This document shows, in pieces, positions 37,701-46,411 of a stretch of DNA of 64,000 bases; position 1 is the stretch's first letter, and each line of letters begins with the position of its first letter. The stretch is from Zantedeschia hybrid cultivar (lineage: Eukaryota > Streptophyta > Magnoliopsida > Alismatales > Araceae): the NCBI GenBank assembly GCA_030544215.1, contig JARZZO010000004.1, positions 18,464,501 through 18,528,500 of the forward strand, given 5' to 3'. Made by a program: the position numbers and the translations under genes. The notes beneath the pieces were generated by a model that was given only the letters and a program-made list of their open reading frames with translations, did no database searches and had not been told where the DNA came from.

Positions 37701-37726
37701 CACAAGCTGCACCATTTACGAGGTAA
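4636..37726 (+). CDS. Conserved plant protein of unknown function; seven exons across 33 kb
   Basis: Exons 4636-4744, 4837-4877, 12565-12622, 26254-26347, 37053-37137, 37223-37288 and 37619-37726 sum to 561 nt (186 residues plus TAA). Every junction is GT/AG and preserves phase, which chance would not produce over seven pieces. The protein has a Ser-rich start, a basic helical segment, a conserved-looking core (DPRFGIACLGKVNAIYEN, FYRFVAREELACDEAEL) and a Gln/Leu-rich helical tail likely to form a coiled coil. No signal peptide or membrane segment is visible. From memory the sequence resembles a small single-copy plant protein family without a known role; I do not assign a name. The ATG at 4636 has G at +4; an in-frame ATG at 4681 is an alternative. 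Introns 2, 3 and 4 are 7.7, 13.6 and 10.7 kb and full of transposons, two of them antisense. Confidence 0.88.
4837..4877 (+). CDS. Exon 2 of the 33-kb gene
   Basis: A 41-nt exon after the acceptor CTCTTGCAG and before the donor CAG/GTGAAAG. It completes the Asp codon and encodes VKRRIREAVKDKQ. Intron 1 is only 92 nt. Confidence 0.88.
5687..6315. repeat. Two diverged copies of a dispersed repeat
   Basis: Copies at about 5687-5924 and 6059-6315 share, in order, GTAGGAGGAAAG, AAGTC-GAGTGGAG, a TTAGTCC-ATATCA/ACATCA segment, TTGCTGGG, GGGTTGG-CC-AAAG-GGACAAT and GGATTGGATC. The TTAGTCCCACATCAG string at 6174 is common in plant dispersed repeats. A third partial copy begins near 6030. No ends or target duplications are clear. 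Confidence 0.65.
6373..6463. repeat. 29-bp direct repeat containing a small hairpin
   Basis: TAAGTTATCAGAAGAAATAC followed by TGATAGGGC occurs at 6373-6401 and again at 6435-6463. Each copy contains TATCAG and CTGATA arms able to form a short hairpin. Confidence 0.8.
7094..7353 (+). mobile_element. 5'-truncated LINE tail with 12-bp target duplication
   Basis: Flanked by perfect TCGACCAAGTTC copies at 7082-7093 and 7354-7365. The insert ends in an A-rich tract. Just upstream of that tract is TTTAATAAAATTGGTGGTGC, resembling the end of the LINE copy at 32644-32879. There is no coding sequence. The pattern is typical of target-primed reverse transcription with early termination. Confidence 0.85.
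7411..7663. repeat. Imperfect tandem duplication, 112-140 bp
   Basis: The unit beginning GTCATATATCTTATTTATAT and ending CATTCCAACTAGT occurs at 7411-7550 and 7551-7663. The second copy lacks about 28 bp. Confidence 0.85.
8823..9555. mobile_element. Non-autonomous hAT-type element
   Basis: Flanked by 8-bp duplications ATTAGTGA at 8815-8822 and 9557-9564. The ends are TAGGGGTGTAAATG at the left and, inverted, TAGCGTGTAAATG at the right; an 8-bp duplication with TAGGGGTGT-like ends is characteristic of hAT. Subterminal regions are dense in GAGCTCG/GAGCCGAG strings in both orientations. The centre (about 9030-9330) differs in composition and may be a nested or captured segment. No transposase is encoded. 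Confidence 0.82.
9575..9592. repeat. (CA)n microsatellite
   Basis: A run of nine CA dinucleotides directly after the hAT-type element. Confidence 0.85.
10263..10740. repeat. Cluster of CACCCTCACYGGGTGG-type motifs
   Basis: Variants such as CACCCTCACTGGGTGG (about 10411 and 10720) and the opposite orientation TGGTGAGGGTGG (about 10374 and 10469) recur. The same motif is clustered at 16636-17360 inside the Gypsy LTR, so this may be a fragment of a related LTR. A G-homopolymer lies at about 10750. Open frames here are low-complexity and I do not call them genes. Confidence 0.65.
10797..10950. repeat. 77-bp imperfect tandem duplication
   Basis: GGCTGCTGCTGCC followed by CTCCTCTTCCCTT and TTCTTCTTCCTTTGA occurs from 10801 and again from 10878, with a few substitutions. 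Confidence 0.8.
11776..11860. repeat. 39-bp near-perfect inverted repeat with 7-nt loop
   Basis: The left arm 11776-11814 (starting GGTCCTCTGCTCCTCATTCT) and right arm 11822-11860 pair over 39 bp with one mismatch around a short loop. It lies in intron 2 in a transcribed orientation, so the pre-mRNA could fold into a stable hairpin. I do not call it a microRNA; no expression evidence is available. Confidence 0.9.
12565..12622 (+). CDS. Exon 3 of the 33-kb gene
   Basis: A 58-nt exon after CCCTATGCAG and before GTATGC. It encodes EAVAVTTIIQEEILLEMGI plus the first base of Asp. It lies 7.7 kb from exon 2 and only 170 bp from the edge of the Gypsy insertion at 12793. Confidence 0.88.
14640..15770. 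repeat. 40-41-bp minisatellite array
   Basis: The motif GATCAGACCGTTGGAT recurs every 41 bp (14853, 14894, 14935, 14976, 15017, 15058), then passes into a 40-bp variant with TTCGGTCGATATCGGGACGA. About 27 degenerate units are present. The open frame in this stretch is a consequence of the repeat. Confidence 0.92.
15890..16440. repeat. AT-rich degenerate repeat block
   Basis: Strings such as ATGATTTAATAACATATG and TACATGTTAATGGACTTTAT recur with variation. A 26-bp unit, ACCATTAATCATTAAGATAT then GTTCCG, is tandemly doubled at about 16384-16437. Confidence 0.85.
16636..17360. repeat. CACCCTCACCGGGTGG motif block with 146-201-bp repeat units
   Basis: AACTGTCC-(T/A)GGA-A occurs at 16919, 17065 and 17266. 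Each is followed by a purine-rich run and then CCACCCTCACCGGGTGG-type motifs, often paired with the opposite orientation CCACCCGGTGAGGGTGG. CCACCC and GGGTGG can pair around TCACC, giving small hairpins. Confidence 0.85.
17855..18600 (-). promoter_or_regulatory. ATCGATTA motif array in the upstream part of the LTR
   Basis: At least 14 exact ATCGATTA octamers, most within (T)AATCGATTA, plus many one-base variants, are spaced roughly every 23-35 bp or more. The array lies at the U3 end of the LTR and also appears in the 5' LTR stump. Repeated short motifs in U3 are often binding sites; that they are so here is inference. The palindromic TAATCGATTA form resembles homeodomain-type sites. Confidence 0.6.
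18632..18980. mobile_element. Tourist-like MITE nested in the Gypsy 3' LTR
   Basis: Ends GCCTCACTTTGTTTG and, inverted, GGCTCACTTTGTTTGC, flanked by TAA (18629-18631 and 18981-18983). The homologous position in the 5' LTR stump (about 24150) has a single TAA and no insert, so an occupied and an empty site sit in the same window. The TAA duplication indicates the PIF/Harbinger superfamily. It is non-coding, 349 bp. Confidence 0.9.
19205..19480 (-). pseudogene. C-terminal tail of Gypsy integrase, chromodomain-like
   Basis: On the minus strand this reads YVPDPSHIIDYDPLQIRPDL and FEEKPVQILDMKD, then VLRTKVI and EEATWEAEE. This is the signature of the region between integrase and the end of Tekay/Del pol. 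An internal stop interrupts it before the NPTEEATWE motif. Confidence 0.8.
19904..20400 (-). pseudogene. Gypsy integrase core, catalytic Glu changed
   Basis: The core contains IWVIVDRLTKSAYF (first Asp), IISDGDSRFTTNFW (second Asp) and, where the third catalytic Glu is expected (GQSERTIQTLEDMLRA), GQSKRTIQTLEDMLRA. The Glu-to-Lys change would abolish strand transfer. The preceding H2C2 region (about 20260-20400) is partly recognisable. Confidence 0.88.
20531..21403 (-). pseudogene. Gypsy RT thumb and RNase H
   Basis: The upstream part (21050-21403) has FLGHVISAEGVTVDPAKVE and ACYYRRCIKGFSSI, the connection after the palm. RNase H follows with VYTDASRKGLG, VVAYASTQLRNHEQNY, DLELADIVHALKI and VFTDHKCLKYIF. 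A one-base loss near 21050 breaks the frame between the DAS motif and LMQNGK. Confidence 0.9.
21404..22160 (-). pseudogene. Gypsy reverse transcriptase palm, split by an insertion
   Basis: The minus strand reads VRKKDGSLRLYIDYRKLNQ, LPRIDDLFDQL, FSKIDLRSRYHQ and FGLTNALATF. The catalytic FIDD is at about 21743-21751, followed by a stop. The coding run then breaks at the 222-bp insertion (21445-21666) and resumes with RNQLNAKFYKSEFW. Confidence 0.88.
21445..21666. mobile_element. GGTACCGGT-rich MITE-like insertion in the RT gene
   Basis: Flanked by a perfect direct repeat GGTTCCTCCC (21435-21444 and 21667-21676), consistent with a 9-10-bp target duplication. The ends are inverted (ATGGCAGTACC at the left and GGTACTGCCAAC at the right). 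The interior is almost entirely permutations of GGTACCGG/GGTATCGGCC. Removing one duplication copy and the insert restores the conserved RT reading. The duplication length suggests a Mutator-type origin; the family is not certain. Confidence 0.85.
22100..22861 (-). pseudogene. Gypsy aspartic protease and start of RT
   Basis: Contains VLSDSGVTHSFIS, where DSG is the protease catalytic triad (Asp at residue 32 of this open segment), then FDVILGMDWLG, VVREFSDVFPEDLPRLPP and REVEFTIELLPGT. These mark the protease-to-RT transition. The frame stops at 22100 at the point where RT continues. Confidence 0.92.
22940..23962 (-). pseudogene. Gypsy gag with CCHC zinc knuckle
   Basis: Starts MAGEDMMSPTQGEN at 23962 and runs through a Gln-rich helical segment, FKKIGPPSFKGE, a capsid-like part with RFRGREE-type residues and VADYEAKFVELEKYAP. 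It ends with CFNCGEKGHMARDC (22961-23002), an intact CX2CX4HX4C knuckle. Several stops break it (near 23630 and 23330). Confidence 0.88.
24005..24487 (-). repeat. Truncated 5' LTR stump of the Gypsy element
   Basis: Begins TGTAACACCCC at 24487 (minus strand) and matches 18477-19164 minus the MITE. Similarity stops abruptly near 24005, about 45 bp before the gag ATG at 23962. The rest of the LTR and the primer-binding site are therefore missing, probably through an internal deletion. Confidence 0.85.
24493..25347 (+). other. Unique-looking intron 3 sequence
   Basis: No coding domain or element end is recognised. A small palindrome lies at about 25195-25210 (TTACGTAATGACATTACGT). The short open frames on both strands show no motif. 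Confidence 0.6.
25348..25674. repeat. 165-bp tandem duplication, nearly identical
   Basis: Copies 25348-25512 and 25513-25674 begin GTTGCAAATGCATATCGAG and end GGTGGTGTCCTAG. I count two substitutions between them, so the duplication is recent relative to the Gypsy insertion. Confidence 0.95.
26116..26271 (+). repeat. 78-bp duplication spanning the exon 4 splice acceptor
   Basis: Copies 26116-26193 and 26194-26271 both contain TTGTTTGTGCACTT, GAATCTGAGTC, TGTATTGTTGTATTGCAG and the first 21 exon bases ATCCTAGGTTTGGTATTGCTT. The downstream copy continues into the real exon. The upstream copy is a complete decoy acceptor. Confidence 0.95.
26254..26347 (+). CDS. Exon 4 of the 33-kb gene
   Basis: A 94-nt exon encoding the core DPRFGIACLGKV through FYRFVAR. 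The acceptor TATTGCAG at 26253 is duplicated exactly 78 bp upstream (AG at 26174-26175). Use of the upstream copy keeps the length in frame but brings in a TGA. The donor is AAG/GTATGA. Confidence 0.9.
27389..31314 (-). mobile_element. hAT transposon nested in the LINE, 3.9 kb
   Basis: Perfect 8-bp duplications ATAAGGTC flank it (27381-27388 and 31315-31322). Ends are CAAGGTTAAGAAACCCGGG at the left and, inverted, CAAGGTTCAAAAACTCGG at the right. Both subterminal regions are packed with GATCGGCC/CGGATCGG repeats (27410-27500 and 31140-31290), the usual place for transposase binding. A decayed transposase gene is on the minus strand. Confidence 0.93.
28440..30860 (-). pseudogene. hAT transposase (DUF659 and C-terminal dimerisation regions), inactivated
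   Basis: On the minus strand: an N-terminal part near MTSQGAAERSSGNPP (about 30852), VELRRAMEASRRSF, a DUF659-type region (ATAMWFFYNSIPANAV, CTLMCDGWTG, VVTDNAAAFKLAG, WIPCSAHCIDLMLEDI) and the C-terminal hAT region (WWVDHGKTYGYENLAYVAIR, SSGCERN). Stops interrupt GRYGR near 30530, GTVF before KSIDASEKI near 29910, and the position after CERN where hAT proteins have Trp (about 28672). Spaced segments imply at least two introns, one with a donor near 30068. No BED zinc finger is visible. Confidence 0.88.
32644..32879 (+). mobile_element. 5'-truncated LINE tail inserted in the LINE
   Basis: Perfect 18-bp duplications of AAGGAGGGAGGGAAAGGG lie at 32626-32643 and 32880-32897. The 236-bp insert ends TATCAATAAATGGTGGTAC, then a short A run. 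It sits between ORF1 and ORF2 of the older LINE. Confidence 0.93.
32952..36330 (+). pseudogene. LINE ORF2: endonuclease, reverse transcriptase, RT zinc-binding region
   Basis: The endonuclease starts MKIVTWNNIGLGRSEKG. The usual QETK reads HDTK, and the usual GDFN reads SYFN, so two metal-binding positions are altered. RT follows: PISLLNGVYKIISKMLITRL, KLDFEKAYDRVNW, GIRQGDPLYPLLL and LQYVDDTIIF (Asp pair at 34968-34973, intact). Then FFWKDRWC and a zf-RVT-like part with GRLPTTDRLSRFGS and AICCLCGEE. At least ten stops or frame changes make it a fossil. Confidence 0.92.
36330..36715. mobile_element. GGAACC/GGTTCC-rich MITE-like block ending the LINE
   Basis: LINE coding similarity stops at about 36335 (LPVWI). 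The block is rich in CCAGTTCC, GGAACCAGCCGG and CGGTTCCACTCC. GGTTTAAAAAACTG near the left edge and, inverted, CTTTAAAAACCAG near the right edge may be terminal repeats. No target duplication was found. Confidence 0.45.
37053..37137 (+). CDS. Exon 5 of the 33-kb gene
   Basis: An 85-nt exon after the non-pyrimidine-rich acceptor ATGATAG; it completes the Arg codon and encodes EELACDEAELEPDEFAEK and a Gln-rich helix. It ends CAG/GTGCTG. Confidence 0.86.
37223..37288 (+). CDS. Exon 6 of the 33-kb gene
   Basis: A 66-nt exon after GTGATGCAG, encoding QLEMLKHIRKFSPSDQTLIF and EK, ending AAA/GTAAGG. Intron 5 is only 85 nt, against the giant introns upstream. Confidence 0.88.
37619..37726 (+). CDS. 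Terminal exon 7 of the 33-kb gene
   Basis: After the acceptor TCATGCAG it encodes LHQQMESANF through EQIQEIVQPQAAPFTR and stops at TAA (37724-37726). The stop lies inside a possible donor, AG/GTAATG. Splicing there to an acceptor at 38194 would replace the stop with 26 further residues ending at TGA 38271-38273. I prefer the TAA because the family, as I recall it, ends about here. Confidence 0.82.
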   Translation, partial: LHQQMESANFDNSAAVLMPEQIQEIVQPQAAPFTR

Positions 37727-38374
37727 TGCTCATCATGTCTTCCCCAGGCTTGTAACAAAATTCTTTATTTCTTGCTCATGTGGGCCACTTTGCTTTATGT
37801 TTATCTCTTTGTTGATATTCAAGAGCCATTATCAAGAGCACATAATGTATGGTCAATCGTGCTAAATATCCCTGACCTCCTGAATGGCAACTCCTGTTGT
37901 AATCCACCTGTATTACAGAATATCAGCAAAATCATTTAGCTGTACTGGAATGATGTGTCATTTCTTAAAGAACTGTACTCATCATCCACCCATTTGATGC
38001 GTCTTCTGTGGAATCATGTTGGAGGCTTTCCAACTAATTGACTTTTTGATGCTATGCTGAGATTGATTGGTTGGATCACCTAGTAAGTCGCCAGGTATAG
38101 AGTTCAAGGTAATTCAATCAGGTGACGAGATCAGAACCCAGAGATTTATTTTAGAGAATTTATGTTCCAGACTTCAATGTTATTTTTCATGCAGGATTCC
38201 TTGTAGAAAAATCAGGTTGGAATTTTTTTCTTTAGCACACTGCATACTATTCTCCTTGCAGTTGGGAACATGATTGAAGAAAATTTTAAGTATTCTATCA
38301 CAAATACAGACATGTGCATATGCAAAAGATAAGCATTAAATTGATTCTACATTAGCATTTCTTCAGGATGTCTA
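37727..38374 (+). other. 3' region of the 33-kb gene with an optional last exon
   Basis: Probably 3' untranslated sequence. An acceptor TTTTTCATGCAG at 38194 could pair with the donor AG/GTAATG at 37723 and create an alternative coding end 38195-38273. No canonical AATAAA was found nearby. Confidence 0.45.
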
Positions 38375-38442
38375 AACACTGCCTTTTTTGGTTAGAAAGC
38401 TTGTTGAACACTGCCTTTTTTTTGGTTAGAAAGCTTGTTGAA
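38375..38442. repeat. 32-34-bp tandem duplication
   Basis: AACACTGCCTTTTTTGG followed by TTAGAAAGCTTGTTG occurs at 38375-38406 and 38407-38440. The second copy has two extra T. Confidence 0.9.
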
Positions 38443-38536
38443 GTTACCTTTCCAAAATCTAACGACGCAAAATTAGATTGTAAACTCTACTTGTAGTCTT
38501 TGTTTTCTCCCCCATATAAATGTACCTAATGTAAAA

Positions 38537-38803
38537 GAGAAAGACTTGCTGCACCGACAGCCGGTGGCACACCGGTTGTCAGTGTTTTTAATTATTTTTT
38601 TAATTTTTTAAGTGAGTCCCAATGTATCTTACATATCCTCACAATCTGATCTTTGATCGAACGATCTGAAAAATATAAAAAAAATTAGAAATGAGCTCCA
38701 ATTAACCATAAATGAACATGTAAGAAATAATGGAGCCTACCTAAAAAAATTATATACTTTTTAAATAAAAAAACACCGACCGCTGGTGGGGCAAGGCTTT
38801 CTC
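38537..38803. mobile_element. Mutator-like MITE, copy 1
   Basis: Ends GAGAAAGACTTGCTGCACC and, inverted, GAGAAAGCCTTGCCCCACC. Flanks AATGTAAAA (38528-38536) and AATATAAAA (38804-38812) match at 8 of 9 positions. A 9-bp duplication is typical of Mutator-type elements. Non-coding, 267 bp. Confidence 0.8.
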
Positions 38804-38812
38804 AATATAAAA

Positions 38813-41229
<2,417 letters not shown>

Positions 41230-41829
41230 TTTAATTTTTAGACAGTAAATTATTGGGTTTAAAAACTTTGTTTATCTTTCTATCATTCTTTTCATATCGT
41301 TTCAATTTCTGATCCAAACTTGTTGAAAAACGAAGTAAAAAATCTTAAAACTAGTGATTTTAAGCTAATATTTTATGTCAAATCAAGCAACTCTTTCAAT
41401 GTTGTCTTTTACACGATGGCATGAAACTAATGCAGAATCTAACTAAATTAATTAGAATGGAGCATTACTACAAACATGTGCGGCCAAGCCAATGCATTCC
41501 TGATAGAGGCAAGGGGATAACTTTGTTATTTGTCGGCAAATGTGAGTGATTAGGACACCAAGGGCCAGAAGGCAAGGAGTTTTCTACGGGATAAATTTCC
41601 ATCTTAGTTCATTGATGTCAGCCAACTAAAGCAAGATTTTTAGGAAAAAAAAAAAGTTTACATTTCTCCCCTTTTTCAGTTCCTTATAATGCAGCCGATT
41701 AGTAGTCGAATATATCACATATCCCTGGTGGGATCATGGAAATCAGTTTTGTGATAAGTATCCTTCTGTGATAGTTTATAAAGCTTTCACGAAGATCAAT
41801 TTTGCTATAAGTATCCTACTCGGATAGTT

Positions 41830-42040
41830 GTGTGTGAAAGAAAGACCTACTTTTGTGGTGGGGAGCTATTCTTCTGAGGAAATTGTGCCAAATTCTTCAA
41901 ATCATTTTATCTGCATTTTGTTTGTCACCCAAGGAATGTTGTCTCTGATCATGGTACTTATTTGAATTGACGAATCATGTTTAGACTCTATCAGATGTGA
42001 AGGAAGAAATTATAGCCTTTCATTTTACTGCGTTTGTCAA
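41830..42040 (+). pseudogene. Possible trace of a Gypsy integrase
   Basis: The plus strand reads CAKFFKSFYLHFV followed by RNVVSDHGTYLN, which resembles the segment of Gypsy integrase before and around the second catalytic Asp (IVSDRD). The match is short and the surroundings are not recognisable, so chance is possible. Confidence 0.3.
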
Positions 42041-43524
42041 CCACATGCGAAATGCTTTGTGTTTGAGAGTGTCAGATTCATGGCAAAGATTCGTATGGCT
42101 TCTCCTTTTTAATTGATCTTGTGGGGATGCAAAAGTTACATTTGCAACAGATAAGGTGAAGAATATTTAGTTTTATCATTTTATTTAATTATTCTTTTTT
42201 TTTTAAAAATTTTATTCTAAGAGTTGAAGAGTATAACTATAAACGAATCATAATATCAAGGGTATCAGAGTGCAGATTTTATCATAGTCCAAGAACAAAA
42301 TATTTTGAGAGAAGCCAATCTTAGCTGCCCTTTGAGCCTAATGCCTATAATTAAGTTATATGCTTTCATTGGTTGAGTTTCTACCTATGTTGCTCCATTT
42401 CTTCCGTCCACTTACTCCATCCTCCTTTCCTCATTTGTATTTTTCATGTTTGTGGCTGATCTTTACTCGATCTCTATAGTAGTGGTTCATCCCTCTCTCA
42501 TGTGGGGTTGGTACATGTATTAGGTGGAAGGTTCACTCCTTAGTATGGTGGAAATCTTGTGTATGTCTTGGGCTTTCAACTGCTCTATATTTCTCCCTTT
42601 GAATGAAAGATACTATGTCCATGATCAAAAAGATTATAATTAAGTTATGGGAAAATCCAAGTATACTTCTTCCATTTATTTTCAATACAAGCCGCATCAA
42701 TGCTACACAAAATTTACAACTTTGAAATTGATGCCTCAATGTTAACAACCACTATCTAAGGGTAGTACTATTTTTACACTTTTAATGTCTTAAGGTGCTC
42801 TCTTACATCCATCACACCGTTGGGATGATGAGCCACCACAATAATGATGGAGACTATTGATCATTAATTTAGAGTAATAGATGCAATTGGAAAGAAATAG
42901 TTATAGTTGGTATAATAAAAGAGAACTCAGTATTTCTGATAAGAAAATCTTGATGTTGAAGTTCCAACTTATGCACGACTGCATGCCCAGTAATGATTTT
43001 CATTGATAAATTTTTTGATTGGATTATCCAATATTCTGATTGGATGGCAAAATATTGTAAAAAGAAAATGTACTTATTAAATATTTTTGTATTAACTTAT
43101 GAGTCAGATTGTACAAATCACTAGCAAAAAGTAGGACCGATAAGAGTCTAATCCGATCCCAAATTCCAAACTTCTGCTTCGAATTTAGCATACTAGGTGA
43201 AAATGGAAAACTCATCTTTATTTCTTTTAACTTCGGAATTTGTTTGAATCGAAGTGTAGTAGTGAAACGCTCAAATTTTTAAAATACTAGTTTCATGCAT
43301 CAAGACAACCCCCTCACCGGATATTCCCTCTTTGTTCTCAAACCCTCCTTCCTTCTCTCTCTCTCTCTCTCTCGTCAAAGGGGAGTAAACTATTTGCAAA
43401 CCATTTGATTAGATTGTCCCACATACAATAATAATCAATAAGTGAATAAATGGGATAAAAGATGCTCCTCATTTCTTGTTCTCCTAGTCTAGTGTTTCCT
43501 GCCATCTCTCATTTATGTAAATGA

Positions 43525-44035
43525 AATGAAAATCCAATGGCCCGAGTTGGTGATCAAACATGCTGTTAACCAACCGTTGGTACAAGACTCCTGCAGTTTT
43601 CAAACCAAAGGGCATGTGTCTGTAACTGCGAACCTATATCGGTCACAAAGAAAATCTTCTCTTGGTTCGATTGATGTACGTGAATCTGATGGTATCCCGA
43701 ATATGCATCCAGAAAAGAACATCTAATAGTCTGTAGTGGCGTCTACTAATCTTTTGGATGACTTTTTGAGATCGGTGAAACCTACACACATTTGTCAGTC
43801 ATCATTGGTTCTGGATATCAAGATGATGTTGGCTACCCACTGGAATTATTGCATGGGCTTGAGCAACCTAGTTTTCAATCTTTTTTTTTTTTTTTTTTTA
43901 AACTTGTTCTCAAGATAACCAACTACCGGTTGCGAGCAAGCCTACGGTTTCACTATTGGACAGGCTTGTGCTGAGGGTGGAAGTTGAAGCGGTCAGACAT
44001 GATATCCATCGGGATTCCTAGGAGGTCGGATTACT
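43525..44035 (-). pseudogene. Decayed Ty3/Gypsy reverse transcriptase fragment
   Basis: On the minus strand, across frames: WVANIILISRTNDD, QMCVGFTDLKK, RLVDATTDY, SMFDH preceded by GVLYQRLVN, and an upstream part near 44000 resembling the segment before the RT (DI-S-RFNFHP-KPV). The order matches the fingers and palm of a Gypsy RT of a different lineage from the intron 3 element. Stops and frameshifts are frequent. A T/A homopolymer lies at about 43881-43899. Confidence 0.8.
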
Positions 44036-44255
44036 ATGAGGATAGCTGATGTGGAAATTAACTTCTATTACATTTTCGACTTCGACTAGGAAATGAAAAC
44101 AAAAGCAAAAACAGAATCAATAGTTTTTGCATTTCTTTTGTCTCCATTAGTTTTTATAAGAAATGGAAACAAAAAACTAACATTTTTGTTTATGTATCTG
44201 AATTTCTGTAGATTATGTGTTTGTAAAAAGACTCGTAGATGATATATTAATATAA

Positions 44256-44597
44256 AGCTCACTTTGTTTTCAGAATAGGGTCGAAATAACCGGTATAAAG
44301 GTTCTATTCTGATTTAGTTGTGGGAATACCTAATTCTTCCAATTCTCTAACCTTTATCTGGAATGCCTAATTCTCTCATTCATCTAATTTTACCTTTTAT
44401 TTCACTTATTCCTACTAAATCACTTGGAATAGCGTAATATAATTCTCCTTATTCTGGGTGGAATACTAACAACTTACCAAATCAAAATACTTCTTATTCT
44501 GGTTTAAGAAATCTTCAAAACTTTATTATGATTTAAGTTATTCTGCAAATAAAGTGAACCTCTTTGATATTTTAAGCTATTCTGCAAACAAAGTGAC
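44256..44597. mobile_element. Tourist-like MITE related to 18632-18980
   Basis: The left end AGCTCACTTTGTTTTCAGAA and the right end (inverted) GTCACTTTGTTTGCAGAATA are flanked by TAA (44253-44255 and 44598-44600). The right terminus is doubled: a second TTCTGCAAATAAAGTG copy lies at about 44541-44556. Confidence 0.82.
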
Positions 44598-44600
44598 TAA

Positions 44601-45439
44601 GAATTTTTTTACGTAGTAACATGAAAATTTTGAAATATAATACTATAATGTATTTATTTTTAGAAACATTTTTATATATTTTTAGTTATATACGATGTAA
44701 TAGGTATATAAATTAGTATTATTGATTATAATGAACTAAAAGTGACTTTTAGCCAGATCCTTGTGTGACTAACGCTAGAGTTTGAAGTTACTATCATCCC
44801 AAAAAGTACAAGGATATTTCAAATCAAATTTTAAGGTGCTGTTTGGTTTGAGTAGAACACTGCAAGAAGATGTTGTAAAAACACTTGCAATATTTCTATC
44901 AGAGATGAAATGCATACGTCAGATGCAACAACCTTGGCACATTAGTCAAAGTCACTACTGTTGTTTGAGAGAGTGGTGAGTCTTGGCTAGTGTGCTAAAC
45001 TAGTAATAGGATGATTCCTCACTATCTTCTTTTTATACTACTCATGCAAAATTCAGGAAGATTAGAGATAATGCATGTGATAACAAACGTGAAGCATCCT
45101 CCTTTCAATTTTTTTTTTTTTTTTTTTAAATTCAAAATTTTGATGCGACATATTCTTACTAGTTTTTTGCAATGCACATCCTTTTAGCCCGTTTTAAAAG
45201 GCACTCTTGAAATCTCCTCCGTTGTCTCAAATTAACTTGGGCATTCAACTATATGATTTATTGAGATTCTCTTCAACACAAACAAGTGGTTTTGAAATTA
45301 ACCTAATCATTCTAATAATACCCTTGACAACTAATTAACCATTTTAATAGTCCACTCGTGAAATGTTGAAAGGGGGGGGAGGAGGATTCAACAGCAGGCA
45401 CTTGAACATCTCATCTTCTCAACTCCAAAGTCACCTCAA
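44601..45439. other. AT-rich intergenic DNA
   Basis: Nothing recognised. It includes a T homopolymer at about 45110-45127. Confidence 0.6.
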
Positions 45440-45810
45440 AACATAGCATCCGGGACTAGGCGGTACGAGGAATTCCACTGCACCGCAGCTGTGGGAGACC
45501 CATAATGACGTGTAGTAGCGTGAGGGCCAGCCGAGAAAGCGGCAACTTTGCAGGCGTAGGCCGTACCTACGTGAGGCACCCCTTCTTCTGCTTTTGGATG
45601 TTTCCCACCGAGAGGGAGGGGTGCCCGGTCACATCCTTTCTGGTCGTGGTGCGCATCTGGAACGCGGTCGTTCTCTTTTTGGGGTGATTTGAGATCCCCA
45701 TCGCCGGTTGTCGGACCGTGCTCGGCTGTGGTCTACATGTCTCTTTGGACTTCCACCGCCCAAGGAGGCCTGTGGCTCTGCCACTGCCCTTAATCACATC
45801 TCCCTGTAAG
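45440..45810. other. GC-rich island of unknown origin
   Basis: About 370 bp markedly richer in GC and CpG than its surroundings, with moderately long open frames on both strands but no domain I recognise. It could be a gene fragment, part of an LTR or a regulatory remnant. Confidence 0.5.
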
Positions 45811-46326
45811 CTAACAAAATCATTCGGACTATTTTGTTTAGATTTCGGTGTATTTTTAAGATTCAACAAATTAAATATGATGTGTTTGCACTTCAAATAG
45901 TTGAATCTCAAGATGCAACTAAAGTTCAGACAAAACGGTCTAGATGATCGCATTTCCCGTCAAGGAGTAGTTAAGAATGAAAAGAATTATTTGATCACGA
46001 GGATGATTTTATTTCGTATTCTTAAAATGAAAAGCATAACCTTAAATCTTATCTTTATTCTTATGTGCTTACATCTTTGTCATTATCTTCAAAAGTTAAG
46101 GTTAAATCATCGAGTGACATATAATTCTATGTATTTTTACACAAAAAAATTTAGATATAAGATCTCCATTGTGTATATGAGATACAATTATTATAAAATA
46201 AACATTGATACGACTATTTTTAACTTTAAATTTATCACATGAATGAACATATAGTTTAATAAAGTCAAACTTATGAATAAAGTAAATGAACAACTTTAAT
46301 AAAAATATTTTATGTTTTCATAAATA

Positions 46327-46411
46327 TGTTATATTATAATATTATCATATAAAATATAAAATATATTTTTAAAAATATATTATATTATAATATTATTATA
46401 TAAAACATAAA
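46327..46411. repeat. AT-rich tandem repeat
   Basis: TATATTATAATATTATCATA-type units ending AAAACATAAAA or AAAATATAAAA occur twice with a spacing of about 56 bp. Confidence 0.7.

Noticed and set aside
45901..46242. 113-codon plus-strand frame
   Set aside because: AT-rich, Lys/Ile/Asn composition expected by chance; no motif or splice context.
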